DNA from: Oceanicaulis sp052055585
Lineage (GTDB): Bacteria; Pseudomonadota; Alphaproteobacteria; Caulobacterales; Maricaulaceae
DNA length: 64,000 nt
Direction of reading: 5' to 3'
Assembly: GCF_052055585.1 (NCBI RefSeq)
Contig: NZ_CP170485.1
Coordinates: forward strand, 2,914,001 to 2,978,000
Shown piece after piece: positions 52,948 to 61,932 of the stretch (within the stretch, counting starts at the first letter, position 1; every line of letters starts with the position of its first letter). The translations under genes and the position numbers were made by a program. The notes beneath the pieces are model-generated. The model had not been told where the DNA came from. It searched no databases and worked only from the letters and a program-made list of their open reading frames with translations.

Positions 52948-53265
52948 ATGGAACGCGCATTCAAAGCTCTCTCTTCAACTCCGCGCCGCCGGATTCTCAA
53001 TCATCTCGCTGGTGGGCCGATGACGGTGAGCGAAATCGCCTCCCACTTCGACATGGCGATGCCCTCCATCTCCAAGCACATCGCGATCTTGCATGACGCC
53101 AAGCTGCTGCATCGCCAGAAGCGCGGTCAGGAGGTGATCTACTCAATCGCCGCCGACAATCTGGCCAACAGCCTGTACGCCTTCCTGACGCCATTCTGCC
53201 CCGAGGCGCGCGCCCTCGCCGCTGAGAGAAAGCTCAAACTCCGCGATGAAGAGGATGAAGCATGA
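52948..53265 (+). CDS. ArsR-family winged-helix regulator
   Basis: A 105-residue dimeric repressor. The winged helix runs MERAFKALSSTPRRRILNHLAGGPMTVSEIASHFDMAMPSISKHIAILHDAKLLHRQKRGQEVIYSIAAD; the recognition helix is MPSISKHIAILHD. It lacks the CxC or ELCVCDL metal motifs of ArsR/SmtB sensors, so a metal sensor is unlikely; it resembles the SdpR-like branch. It overlaps the desaturase gene by four bases (ATGA). A perfect palindrome covers its ribosome-binding region, consistent with autoregulation and control of the desaturase. The inducing signal is unknown; membrane state or temperature is a guess from the partner. Confidence 0.9.
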   Translation: MERAFKALSSTPRRRILNHLAGGPMTVSEIASHFDMAMPSISKHIAILHDAKLLHRQKRGQEVIYSIAADNLANSLYAFLTPFCPEARALAAERKLKLRDEEDEA

Positions 53266-54248
53266 GCGTAGTGCAGGGTGAAGCTGCGAGCGGAGCTTTC
53301 AAGGTCGGTTCGCTCTCAGGACTTGAAGAGGCGGACCCCAGTCGCGGACGGCTGGTCTGGGACGCTCCGAGATCAATCTGGAACATGTCCTTCCTGATCG
53401 GCGCCCTAGTGCTGGGGCCACTCTATTTCACCTGGGACGCCTTCGTCGTCTTTCTGGCCTTGTCCGGCTTCACGCTCTGTGTCGGACACTCTGTCGGCTT
53501 CCACCGCCGCCTGATCCATCAGACCTTCAAATGTCCGAAATGGCTTGAATATCTCATGGTCTATGTGGGCGTACTCGTCGGAATGGGCGGCCCTCTATGG
53601 ACGGTGGGCCTGCACGACATCCGCGACTGGGCGCAAAGACAGAAAGATTGCCACTGGTTCCTGTCTCACAAGCGTTCGGTTCTGGTGGACGGATTTTACT
53701 ACCTCAATTTCCGACTGATCTTTGACAAGCCGCCCAAGTTCGACGCCGGACCGGGGATCAGCGATGATCCGTTCTACCGGTTTCTCGAAAAGACATGGAT
53801 GCTGCATCAGATTCCCGTCGCGATCATTCTGTTCTTGATCGGGGGCATGCCCTGGCTCGTATGGGGTGTGATCTGCCGGGTCGCCGTCTGCTTCACCATG
53901 CACTGGTATATTGCGCATGTCGCCCATCGTGACGGCCATCAGGACTGGCATGTCGAGGACGCCGCCGTGCAAGGGTACAATATCGGCTGGCTCGCCATCC
54001 CCACGATGGGCGAAAGCTGGCACTGCAATCACCATGCATTTCCCGCCTCCGCACGACATGGACTGTATCCGGGGCAATTTGATCCGGGGTTCCGCTTCAT
54101 CCAGCTCTTACAAGTTATGGGACTAGCGACGGATATTCAGGTACCTGCAACCTTACCGCCACGCTCTGCGATCACACCCTTGAGCGAGCGCGCCCTGAGC
54201 ATCGCAGCGCCGGGGCAGAAAGAACTCTCCCGCAAACAGGTTGGCTGA
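53262..54248 (+). CDS. Fatty acid desaturase coupled to ArsR
   Basis: Diiron membrane desaturase of 328 residues. Histidine boxes: GHSVGFHRRLIHQ, HWYIAHVAHRDGHQDWH and the C-terminal GESWHCNHHAFPASARHG, typical of acyl-CoA desaturase-like proteins. Hydrophobic helices at about 38-75 and 180-215. It is translationally coupled with the ArsR regulator, which makes regulated changes of lipid unsaturation the likely role. It is different in sequence from the desaturase at 42699-43625. The composition is only slightly less GC-rich than its neighbours. A terminator follows within ten bases. Confidence 0.9.
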   Translation: MSVVQGEAASGAFKVGSLSGLEEADPSRGRLVWDAPRSIWNMSFLIGALVLGPLYFTWDAFVVFLALSGFTLCVGHSVGFHRRLIHQTFKCPKWLEYLMVYVGVLVGMGGPLWTVGLHDIRDWAQRQKDCHWFLSHKRSVLVDGFYYLNFRLIFDKPPKFDAGPGISDDPFYRFLEKTWMLHQIPVAIILFLIGGMPWLVWGVICRVAVCFTMHWYIAHVAHRDGHQDWHVEDAAVQGYNIGWLAIPTMGESWHCNHHAFPASARHGLYPGQFDPGFRFIQLLQVMGLATDIQVPATLPPRSAITPLSERALSIAAPGQKELSRKQVG

Positions 54249-54250
54249 AC

Positions 54251-54288
54251 AAAAAACCCCGCCGGATCGCTCCGGCGGGGTTTCTTTT
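54251..54288. terminator. Two-way terminator, desaturase / pnp
   Basis: Stem CCCCGCCGGA (54257-54266) and TCCGGCGGGG (54271-54280), loop TCGC, with A-run left and TTTCTTTT right. Thirty bases are shared with the terminator at 50268-50299. Confidence 0.92.
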
Positions 54289-54312
54289 GATCTCACGATC
54301 AGAAGGGGAGGA

Positions 54313-56442
<2,130 letters not shown>

Positions 56443-56499
56443 GTATCTCTCGTTCGTACGGTCGTAATTCGGCGTCGCCGGATTGCGAGCGCCGGATAA

Positions 56500-56535
56500 G
56501 GAAACGCCGGCTCACCCACTGGCGGCCGGCGTTCC
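56500..56535 (-). promoter_or_regulatory. Long hairpin between rpsO and pnp
   Basis: GGAAACGCCGGC (56500-56511) pairs with GCCGGCGTTCC (56525-56535). On the minus strand this is the leader of pnp. In E. coli a hairpin here is cut by RNase III and used in pnp autoregulation; the same role is inferred from position only. Confidence 0.5.
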
Positions 56536-56547
56536 TCTGGATTGCGC

Positions 56548-56817
56548 TTAGCGGCGCAGACCCAAGGCTTGAACAATCGCCTTGTAGCGGTCTTCGTCGA
56601 TTTTCTTCAGATAATCGAGAAGACGCCGACGCTGGGACACCAGCTTCAGCAGGCCACGGCGAGAGTGGTTGTCTTTCTTGTGAGTCTTGAAGTGCTCGGT
56701 GAGGTTCGCGATACGCTCGGTCAGCACCGCAACTTGCACTTCAGCCGACCCGGTGTCGTTTTCGCCCCGGGCGTACTCCTTGATCAGTTCGGCTTTACGT
56801 TCTGCCGTAATCGACAT
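56548..56817 (-). CDS. rpsO: 30S ribosomal protein S15
   Basis: Small-subunit protein binding 16S rRNA early in assembly; 89 residues, family length. MSITAERKAELIKEYARGENDTGSAEVQVAVLTERIANLTEHFKTHKKDNHSRRGLLKLVSQRRRLLDYLKKIDEDRYKAIV matches S15 (signature HKKDNHSRRGL). Begins 14 bases after truB in the rbfA-truB-rpsO-pnp block. Autogenous regulation is known in the family; no specific pseudoknot was traced here. Confidence 0.98.
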   Translation of the reverse strand: MSITAERKAELIKEYARGENDTGSAEVQVAVLTERIANLTEHFKTHKKDNHSRRGLLKLVSQRRRLLDYLKKIDEDRYKAIVQALGLRR

Positions 56818-56831
56818 CGTCTATCGGGCTC

Positions 56832-57785
56832 CTAATCCCATTGAAAGACACGAACAGGCGAGAGTTTGCCCGCGCGTGCTTCGCCGATCGCAATAGCCCG
56901 GTCCGTCCCCATCGCCACGACAGCCTTCGAGAAATCCTTCCCCGCAATGTCGCGAGGTTGGCGAAGGTCGCGCAGCTCTGAAGCTCGCCGGGGAGGCAGT
57001 ACGATCGAGCGTCCTTGCCTCAACTGAAACGCCTCGTCCTCGGTCACGGCCGTCGCCGGGATGTCGTCCAGCGCGGTCTCGACCGGAAGCAGGGCCTCCA
57101 GCGCGTGGCCCTTATGGACCAAATCCTCAAATACGTCCAGCGAAACAGCCTGCGCCACGCTGAACGGTCCAACCTTGGTGCGGCGCAGCGCGGCCACATG
57201 ACCTTCCGCCCCCAGGGTGGCGGCCAGATCGCGCGCGATCGAGCGCACATAGGCGCCCTTGCCGCACTTCATTTCAAGCACGGCGAGATCGGGGCTTGGC
57301 GCATCCAGCAGGCGCAGATCGTCAATGCGCACAGGGCGCGAGGCCAGCTCCACCTCTTCGCCCGCGCGCGCCAGATCATAGGCGCGCTCGCCATCGACCT
57401 TGATGGCGGAGAATTTCGGCGGCACCTGCTCGATTTCACCGATGAACTGACCCAGCGCCGCCTCGATGGCTTCACGGCTCGGGCGCACATCGCTCTCGCC
57501 CGTCACATCGCCCTCAGCATCAAGGGTGGTGGTCGACCGGCCCCAGCGCAGGGTGAATTTATAGGCTTTCGAGCTTTCCTGGGCGAAGGGTACGGTCTTG
57601 GTGGCTTCCCCGAAGGCGATCGGCAGAACGCCGGAGGCCAGCGGATCAAGCGTGCCGGCATGGCCGGCTTTCTGCGCATTCAGGAGCCAGCGCGTCCTGG
57701 ACACCGCCTGGGTGGAGGTCATCTCCAGCGGTTTGTCCAGGATCAGCCAGCCATGGACTTTCTCGCCCTTCTTGCGACGGGCCAT
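56832..57785 (-). CDS. truB: tRNA pseudouridine(55) synthase TruB
   Basis: Makes pseudouridine 55 in the T loop of tRNAs. 317 residues. KVHGWLILDKPLEMTSTQAVSRTRWLLNAQKAGHAGTLDPLASGVLPIAFGEATK contains the catalytic Asp in GHAGTLDPLASG; CGKGAYVRSIARDLAATLG is a second signature. Its ATG shares bases with the rbfA stop (TGATG), so it is coupled to rbfA. rpsO follows. Confidence 0.97.
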   Translation of the reverse strand: MARRKKGEKVHGWLILDKPLEMTSTQAVSRTRWLLNAQKAGHAGTLDPLASGVLPIAFGEATKTVPFAQESSKAYKFTLRWGRSTTTLDAEGDVTGESDVRPSREAIEAALGQFIGEIEQVPPKFSAIKVDGERAYDLARAGEEVELASRPVRIDDLRLLDAPSPDLAVLEMKCGKGAYVRSIARDLAATLGAEGHVAALRRTKVGPFSVAQAVSLDVFEDLVHKGHALEALLPVETALDDIPATAVTEDEAFQLRQGRSIVLPPRRASELRDLRQPRDIAGKDFSKAVVAMGTDRAIAIGEARAGKLSPVRVFQWD

Positions 57786-58168
57786 CAGTCCTCATCCTCG
57801 TCTTTGAGGTCACGCTTGACGGTCGGACGGTCCAGAAGCGCATCCACCTCACGCACATCATCGATACGATCATCGACGGCGAAGCGCAGCTTGGGGGTGA
57901 ATTTGAGCTCGATCTGACGGCCCAGCTCGCGCTGGATGAAGCCGGCGCCATGATTGAGCGCATCGGCGGCCGCCTGACGATCCCCGCCTGCCAGAAGGTC
58001 CACATAGACCGTGGCGTGGCGCAGGTCCGGGCTGACCCGCGCTTCGGTGATGGTGACGGCGGCGGTGTTCACATGCGGATCATGGACGCGGCCTTCACGG
58101 ATGATGTCCGACACAGCGCGACGCACGAGTTCGCCGGCGCGCAGCTGGCGTTGGGATTGGGCTTTCAT
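57785..58168 (-). CDS. rbfA: 30S ribosome-binding factor RbfA
   Basis: Helps mature the 16S rRNA 5' end and the small subunit. 127 residues from MKAQSQRQLRAGELVRRAVSDIIREG, after AGAGGA; the 13-residue upstream extension is rejected. KH-like fold: ITEARVSPDLRHATVYVDLLAGGD and RQIELKFTPKLRFAVDDRIDD are family-typical. Usually follows infB, but here four other genes separate them, so rbfA must have its own promoter. Confidence 0.95.
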   Translation of the reverse strand: MKAQSQRQLRAGELVRRAVSDIIREGRVHDPHVNTAAVTITEARVSPDLRHATVYVDLLAGGDRQAAADALNHGAGFIQRELGRQIELKFTPKLRFAVDDRIDDVREVDALLDRPTVKRDLKDEDED

Positions 58169-58279
58169 GAAATCCTCTTGGGTCGCCTGGACACGGCCGG
58201 AGTCCAACCGGGACGCGTCGAGATTGCGAAGGGCGCTCGTGTACGGCGCCAGAGCCGGGATGGCAAGGGCGGGGCGGCG

Positions 58280-58741
58280 CTAGTGTTGGATCACCAGCCA
58301 GGCCCCGACCGACAGAAACGCCGCGCCCAGAAGGCGCATCAGCGTTACCGAGCGCTCCTCGATGCCGAACAGCCCGAAATGATCAATCGCCATGGCCGCA
58401 ATCAGCTGGGACGCAAACAGCAGCGCGAAGAAAGACCCTGTGCCGATTTTCGGCGCCGCCCAGGCCGCTGTGGTGACGAAACAGGCGCCCAGCGCCCCGC
58501 CAATCACGAACAGATGCGGCGGCGTATTGAAGATCCGCTCAAGACTGGGCCAGCCCGCGCGATAGGCGACGACAGAAACCGTGGCCAGCATGATCAGGGA
58601 CCCGGCGGTGAAGCTGACCAGCGCGGCGCGGATGGGCGAGCCCAGATGGGTGGAAAGTTGACCATTGAAGGCGGGCTGGGCGGCGACCATCGCGCCCGCG
58701 AGCAGCGTCAGCACGAAAGGAGCAACAGCGTTCAGCGACAT
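58280..58741 (-). CDS. DMT-family small transporter (DUF606/YdcZ)
   Basis: Inner-membrane protein of 153 residues with five hydrophobic helices. MSLNAVAPFVLTLLAGAMVAAQPAFNGQLSTHLGSPIRAALVSFTAGSLIML and the AALGAGFFALLFASQLIAAMAIDHFGLFG-like middle match the DUF606 branch of the drug/metabolite transporter superfamily. Substrate unknown. It lies between rbfA and trkH on the same strand; its start is 22 bases past the trkH stop, so the two may be co-transcribed. Confidence 0.85.
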   Translation of the reverse strand: MSLNAVAPFVLTLLAGAMVAAQPAFNGQLSTHLGSPIRAALVSFTAGSLIMLATVSVVAYRAGWPSLERIFNTPPHLFVIGGALGACFVTTAAWAAPKIGTGSFFALLFASQLIAAMAIDHFGLFGIEERSVTLMRLLGAAFLSVGAWLVIQH

Positions 58742-58762
58742 GGGCGGTCCTTCAGGTTCGGC

Positions 58763-60217
58763 TCAGCGCATCCAGAAGCGGGGCGTGAAGACATAGAGCG
58801 CCACCAGGATTTCCAAACGTCCCAGCAGCATCTGCACGCATAACAGCCATTTGGCCGGATCGGGCAGCGTAGAAAAATTCCCCGCCGGCCCAATCACATC
58901 CCCCAGACCCGGACCCACATTGGCGATGGCGGTGGCGGACGCAGTGACCGCCGTGAGAAAATCAAGCCCGAAAGCGGACAGCGCCACCGCGCCCAGCGCA
59001 AAACTCGCCACATAAAGCCCCGCAAACAGCGCCACCGAGGCGCTGTCCGCCGCCGTCAGACGCCGCCCGGCATGGCGGGCCACGGTGATGGCGTGCGGCG
59101 AAGACGCCGCCTGCAGGCTCGCCCAGGTGGATTTGAGCATGATCTGGATGCGAAACACCTTGAACCCGCCCGAAGTGGACCCCGCACACCCGCCCAGAAA
59201 GGTGAGCATGAAGATCGTCGCCATGGCGAGCGGCCCCCAGAGCTGGTAATCGCCCGCCGCATAGCCGGTCGTGGTCAGGACCGACACCGTATTGAAGATA
59301 GCCAGACGCACCGCGTCCGGATGCTCGGGCGGACCGCCCAGCTCGGCGGCGTACAAGAGCAGGCTCGCCAGCGCCACGATCACCAGAAGCCCGACAATCT
59401 CCTCAAAGGCGCCCGGACGTCGACCTTCATGACGGCTGACCGCGCGCACATAAGCGAGAAACGGGATCGCGCCCGCGAGCATGAAGATGATCGCCACCCA
59501 TTGCGCGCCCGCCGAGAACCCGCCCATGGACTGGTCAGTGGTGGAATACCCCCCGGTCGAGACGGTCGTCAGCGCATGCAATATGGCGTCAAAGCCATCC
59601 ATGCCGGTGAAGACATAGCCTAGCGCGCACAGGCAGGTGAGCCCCAGATAAAGTCCGGCGATCACGCCCGCCAGATGCCCGGGACGGGCAATGAGTTTTT
59701 CCGGAGAGCGATCCGAGGATTCCAGATGAAACAGCTGCATCCCGCCTGACCGCAGCAAGGGCAGCACGGCGATGGACAGGCCAATAATCCCGATGCCGCC
59801 GATCCATTGCAGCAAGGCGCGCCAGACCAGAAGCGTCGGCGGCTGGGCCTCCAGATTGCTGATCACGGTCGATCCCGTGGTGGTCAAACCGGACACCGTC
59901 TCGAAAATGGCGTCGGTGATGCTCAGACCCACCGCATCCTCGTGCAGCGGTATGGCCATCAGCAGCGGCAAGCCGAACCAGGCGCCCAGCGTCAGGATCA
60001 CTGCGCCGCGAAAGCCAAGATGCGCGCGCTCGCCCAGCCCCACCAGCGTCAGCACGCCGCCGATAAAGCCTGAAATCAGCACGCAGGCGCCAAAGCCCTC
60101 GCCCGCCCCGTCATGGACCAGAAGGTGAGAGGCCAGCATGTGAAGAAAAGCCAGTACGGCCAGACCCAGACACAGCACGCCCCAGATCAGGGCGACATTG
60201 CGAATATGAGTCATCAT
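58763..60217 (-). CDS. TrkH-family potassium uptake protein
   Basis: Inner-membrane K+ translocating subunit of 484 residues with about ten to twelve helices. Four P-loop-like selectivity segments are visible, e.g. ETVSGLTTTGSTV, TTVSTGGYSTTDQS, NTVSVLTTTGYAAGD and TASATAIANVGPGLGD. Start with GGAGG seven bases upstream. A TrkA regulatory subunit is needed in characterised systems and is not in this window. It is part of the four-gene stretch splitting infB from rbfA, divergent from the TetR gene. Confidence 0.93.
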   Translation of the reverse strand: MMTHIRNVALIWGVLCLGLAVLAFLHMLASHLLVHDGAGEGFGACVLISGFIGGVLTLVGLGERAHLGFRGAVILTLGAWFGLPLLMAIPLHEDAVGLSITDAIFETVSGLTTTGSTVISNLEAQPPTLLVWRALLQWIGGIGIIGLSIAVLPLLRSGGMQLFHLESSDRSPEKLIARPGHLAGVIAGLYLGLTCLCALGYVFTGMDGFDAILHALTTVSTGGYSTTDQSMGGFSAGAQWVAIIFMLAGAIPFLAYVRAVSRHEGRRPGAFEEIVGLLVIVALASLLLYAAELGGPPEHPDAVRLAIFNTVSVLTTTGYAAGDYQLWGPLAMATIFMLTFLGGCAGSTSGGFKVFRIQIMLKSTWASLQAASSPHAITVARHAGRRLTAADSASVALFAGLYVASFALGAVALSAFGLDFLTAVTASATAIANVGPGLGDVIGPAGNFSTLPDPAKWLLCVQMLLGRLEILVALYVFTPRFWMR

Positions 60218-60349
60218 CCGCGCACCTCCAGAGCCTGTCCGGAAACGCCCGGGGATCGGCCATGTGCGATAAGGCGGCGTCTGTATACCTGTGTCCGGAC
60301 AGGTTCAAGCCTGACCTGAAGCACGCGCCGTGTTGCAAGAGGGGCTTGC

Positions 60350-60373
60350 ACCTGAATTGAATTCAATTCAGGT
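60350..60373. promoter_or_regulatory. Perfect 24-base palindrome upstream of the TetR gene
   Basis: ACCTGAATTGAA followed by its exact reverse complement, ending 18 bases before the TetR start codon. Length and symmetry fit a TetR operator. An extra half-site ACCTGAA lies at 60314-60320, and TGTCCGGA occurs at 60236 and 60292. Confidence 0.75.
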
Positions 60374-60391
60374 TGTGATCAGGAGATGCCC

Positions 60392-61033
60392 ATGACCTCG
60401 ACCCTGCCCCGCGCGACAGACGCGCCCAATGACAATACCGCGCCAACGCTTCGCGGTCGAAAGACGCGGGAAAAGCTGATTGATGCGGCACGCGGCGCAC
60501 TGATCGAAGGCGCAGGCGAGGCTGAGATCACCGATATCGCCAGCCGGGCCGGTGTGTCCGCCGGGCTGGCCTATCACCATTTCGGCTCCAAGGACGGGTT
60601 GGTCTCCGCTGTCGTGGAAGACTTCTATGCCCGCTATGTCCAGATCGCCAATACGCGCTTTCGCGGCGAGACCTGGGCGCAGCGCGAAGTCCAGCGTGTG
60701 CAGGCGGTGATCCGCTTTCTGATCGACGAGCCTTTTACGCGCACCCTGTTCGGCCCGCTGGGGCGCTCAAGCGCCGTGGTTCACGCGGAATCGCACTGCA
60801 TGGCGGACCTTGTGGCGCGCGGCGCTCGCAATATCGCCCAGGGCCAGGCGGACGGGGATTTACCCCGTCAGGCCGATCCGAACATTGCCGCCGCCTTCGT
60901 GCTGGGCGGCCTGCGCCAGAGCGTGACGCTGGCCCTGCTGGAGGATCCCGCCCCGGACGCTGAACAGCTGGCCCGCGCCATCTGGATCCTGATCGCCCAG
61001 AGTCTGGGCCTGAGAGAAGGGAGCAAGTCATGA
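60392..61033 (+). CDS. TetR-family transcriptional regulator
   Basis: A 213-residue dimeric repressor; start MTSTLPRATDAPNDN chosen because AGGAG lies six bases before it (an ATG at 60386 abuts AGGAG). Helix-turn-helix: TREKLIDAARGALIEGAGEAEITDIASRAGVSAGLAYHHFGSKDGLVSAVVEDFYARYVQ. The ligand domain follows with no recognised ligand motif. It overlaps the dioxygenase gene by four bases and carries a perfect 24-base palindrome upstream, so autoregulation and control of the dioxygenase are likely. Confidence 0.92.
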   Translation: MTSTLPRATDAPNDNTAPTLRGRKTREKLIDAARGALIEGAGEAEITDIASRAGVSAGLAYHHFGSKDGLVSAVVEDFYARYVQIANTRFRGETWAQREVQRVQAVIRFLIDEPFTRTLFGPLGRSSAVVHAESHCMADLVARGARNIAQGQADGDLPRQADPNIAAAFVLGGLRQSVTLALLEDPAPDAEQLARAIWILIAQSLGLREGSKS

Positions 61034-61863
61034 CCCCCATTCTGACCAAACCCTCGGACCTGTTCACACAGGATCTGGCAGGCACGCACAAACGCTCGGA
61101 AACCACCAGCACCGCACCGTCGGCCGACACGCTCGCCAGTTATGACGCCAATGGCTATGTCATCCTGAAGGGGTTGCTGTCAGAGGACATCCGGCTCGGC
61201 GCTGAACGCGCCCTGCGCGATCTTCTGGGCCCGACCGGGCGCAATAATTTTGAAGGGTTCAGCACCCAGCGCGCCTATGCGCTTCTCGCCAAAACCCGGG
61301 CGCTGGATCCGCTCATCGCCCATCCGCAAATTCTGGGACTGCTCAGAGCGCGCCTGCATGCCCAGCCCCTGCTCTCGGCCTGCCTCGCCATCAATATCGG
61401 GCCCGGCGAGACGCCGCAAATGCCCCATGCCGATGACGGCTTCTATCCCGATATGCGCCCGGACGCCCGTCATGGCTTGTCGGTGATCTGGGCGTTCGAC
61501 CCATTCACCCGGGACAATGGCGCCACCCGCGCCTGGCCGGGGTCTCACCTCTGGCCCGCCGATCGCGAACCCGAAGACACCGATGTCTGGCATCCCGCCG
61601 TCATGGAGCCCGGCGATGCGCTCGTCTTTCATGGCGGGCTCTGGCATGCGGGCGGAGAGAACTGCACGCAGGCGGGCCGTCTGGCCCTGACTGCGCAATA
61701 CTGCGCGCCCTGGCTGCGCACGCAGGAAAATATGAGCCTGGCCGTGCCGCCGGACGTGGTCCGCACGCTCAGGGCGCCGCTGCCCTCGCTTCTGGGCTAT
61801 CAGATCCATCCGCCCTTCATGGGCCATGTGAACGGCATGCATCCCAACCGGCTTCTGGACTGA
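61030..61863 (+). CDS. Phytanoyl-CoA dioxygenase family protein
   Basis: Fe(II)/2-oxoglutarate dioxygenase of 277 residues. Iron ligands H133-x-D135 (MPHADDGFYPD) and H206 (LWHAGGENCT), with R217 for 2-oxoglutarate. The N-terminal LASYDANGYVILKGLLSEDIRLGAERALRDLLGP and the WPGSHLWPADREPEDTD stretch match PhyH. These enzymes hydroxylate diverse small molecules, so the substrate is unknown. Coupled to the TetR regulator by a four-base overlap (ATGA). Followed by a two-way terminator shared with infB. Confidence 0.9.
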   Translation: MTPILTKPSDLFTQDLAGTHKRSETTSTAPSADTLASYDANGYVILKGLLSEDIRLGAERALRDLLGPTGRNNFEGFSTQRAYALLAKTRALDPLIAHPQILGLLRARLHAQPLLSACLAINIGPGETPQMPHADDGFYPDMRPDARHGLSVIWAFDPFTRDNGATRAWPGSHLWPADREPEDTDVWHPAVMEPGDALVFHGGLWHAGGENCTQAGRLALTAQYCAPWLRTQENMSLAVPPDVVRTLRAPLPSLLGYQIHPPFMGHVNGMHPNRLLD

Positions 61864-61881
61864 ACCCACGGGCGCGCAAAC

Positions 61882-61911
61882 AAAAAGGGCGGCTCGATGA
61901 GCCGCCCTTTT
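61882..61911. terminator. Two-way terminator, dioxygenase / infB
   Basis: AAAAAGGGCGGCTC, loop GAT, GAGCCGCCCTTTT. The stem is identical to 6400-6427 (loop GCT). Confidence 0.9.
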
Positions 61912-61932
61912 CATTTGGGATGAAATCCGGAC

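Noticed and set aside
52768..54248. ArsR-desaturase operon as a second foreign island between duplicated terminators (50268 and 54251)
   Set aside because: The same terminator repeats at both ends, but the enclosed S9 peptidase, ArsR and desaturase genes have near-normal composition and the repeats lie at ordinary convergent junctions.
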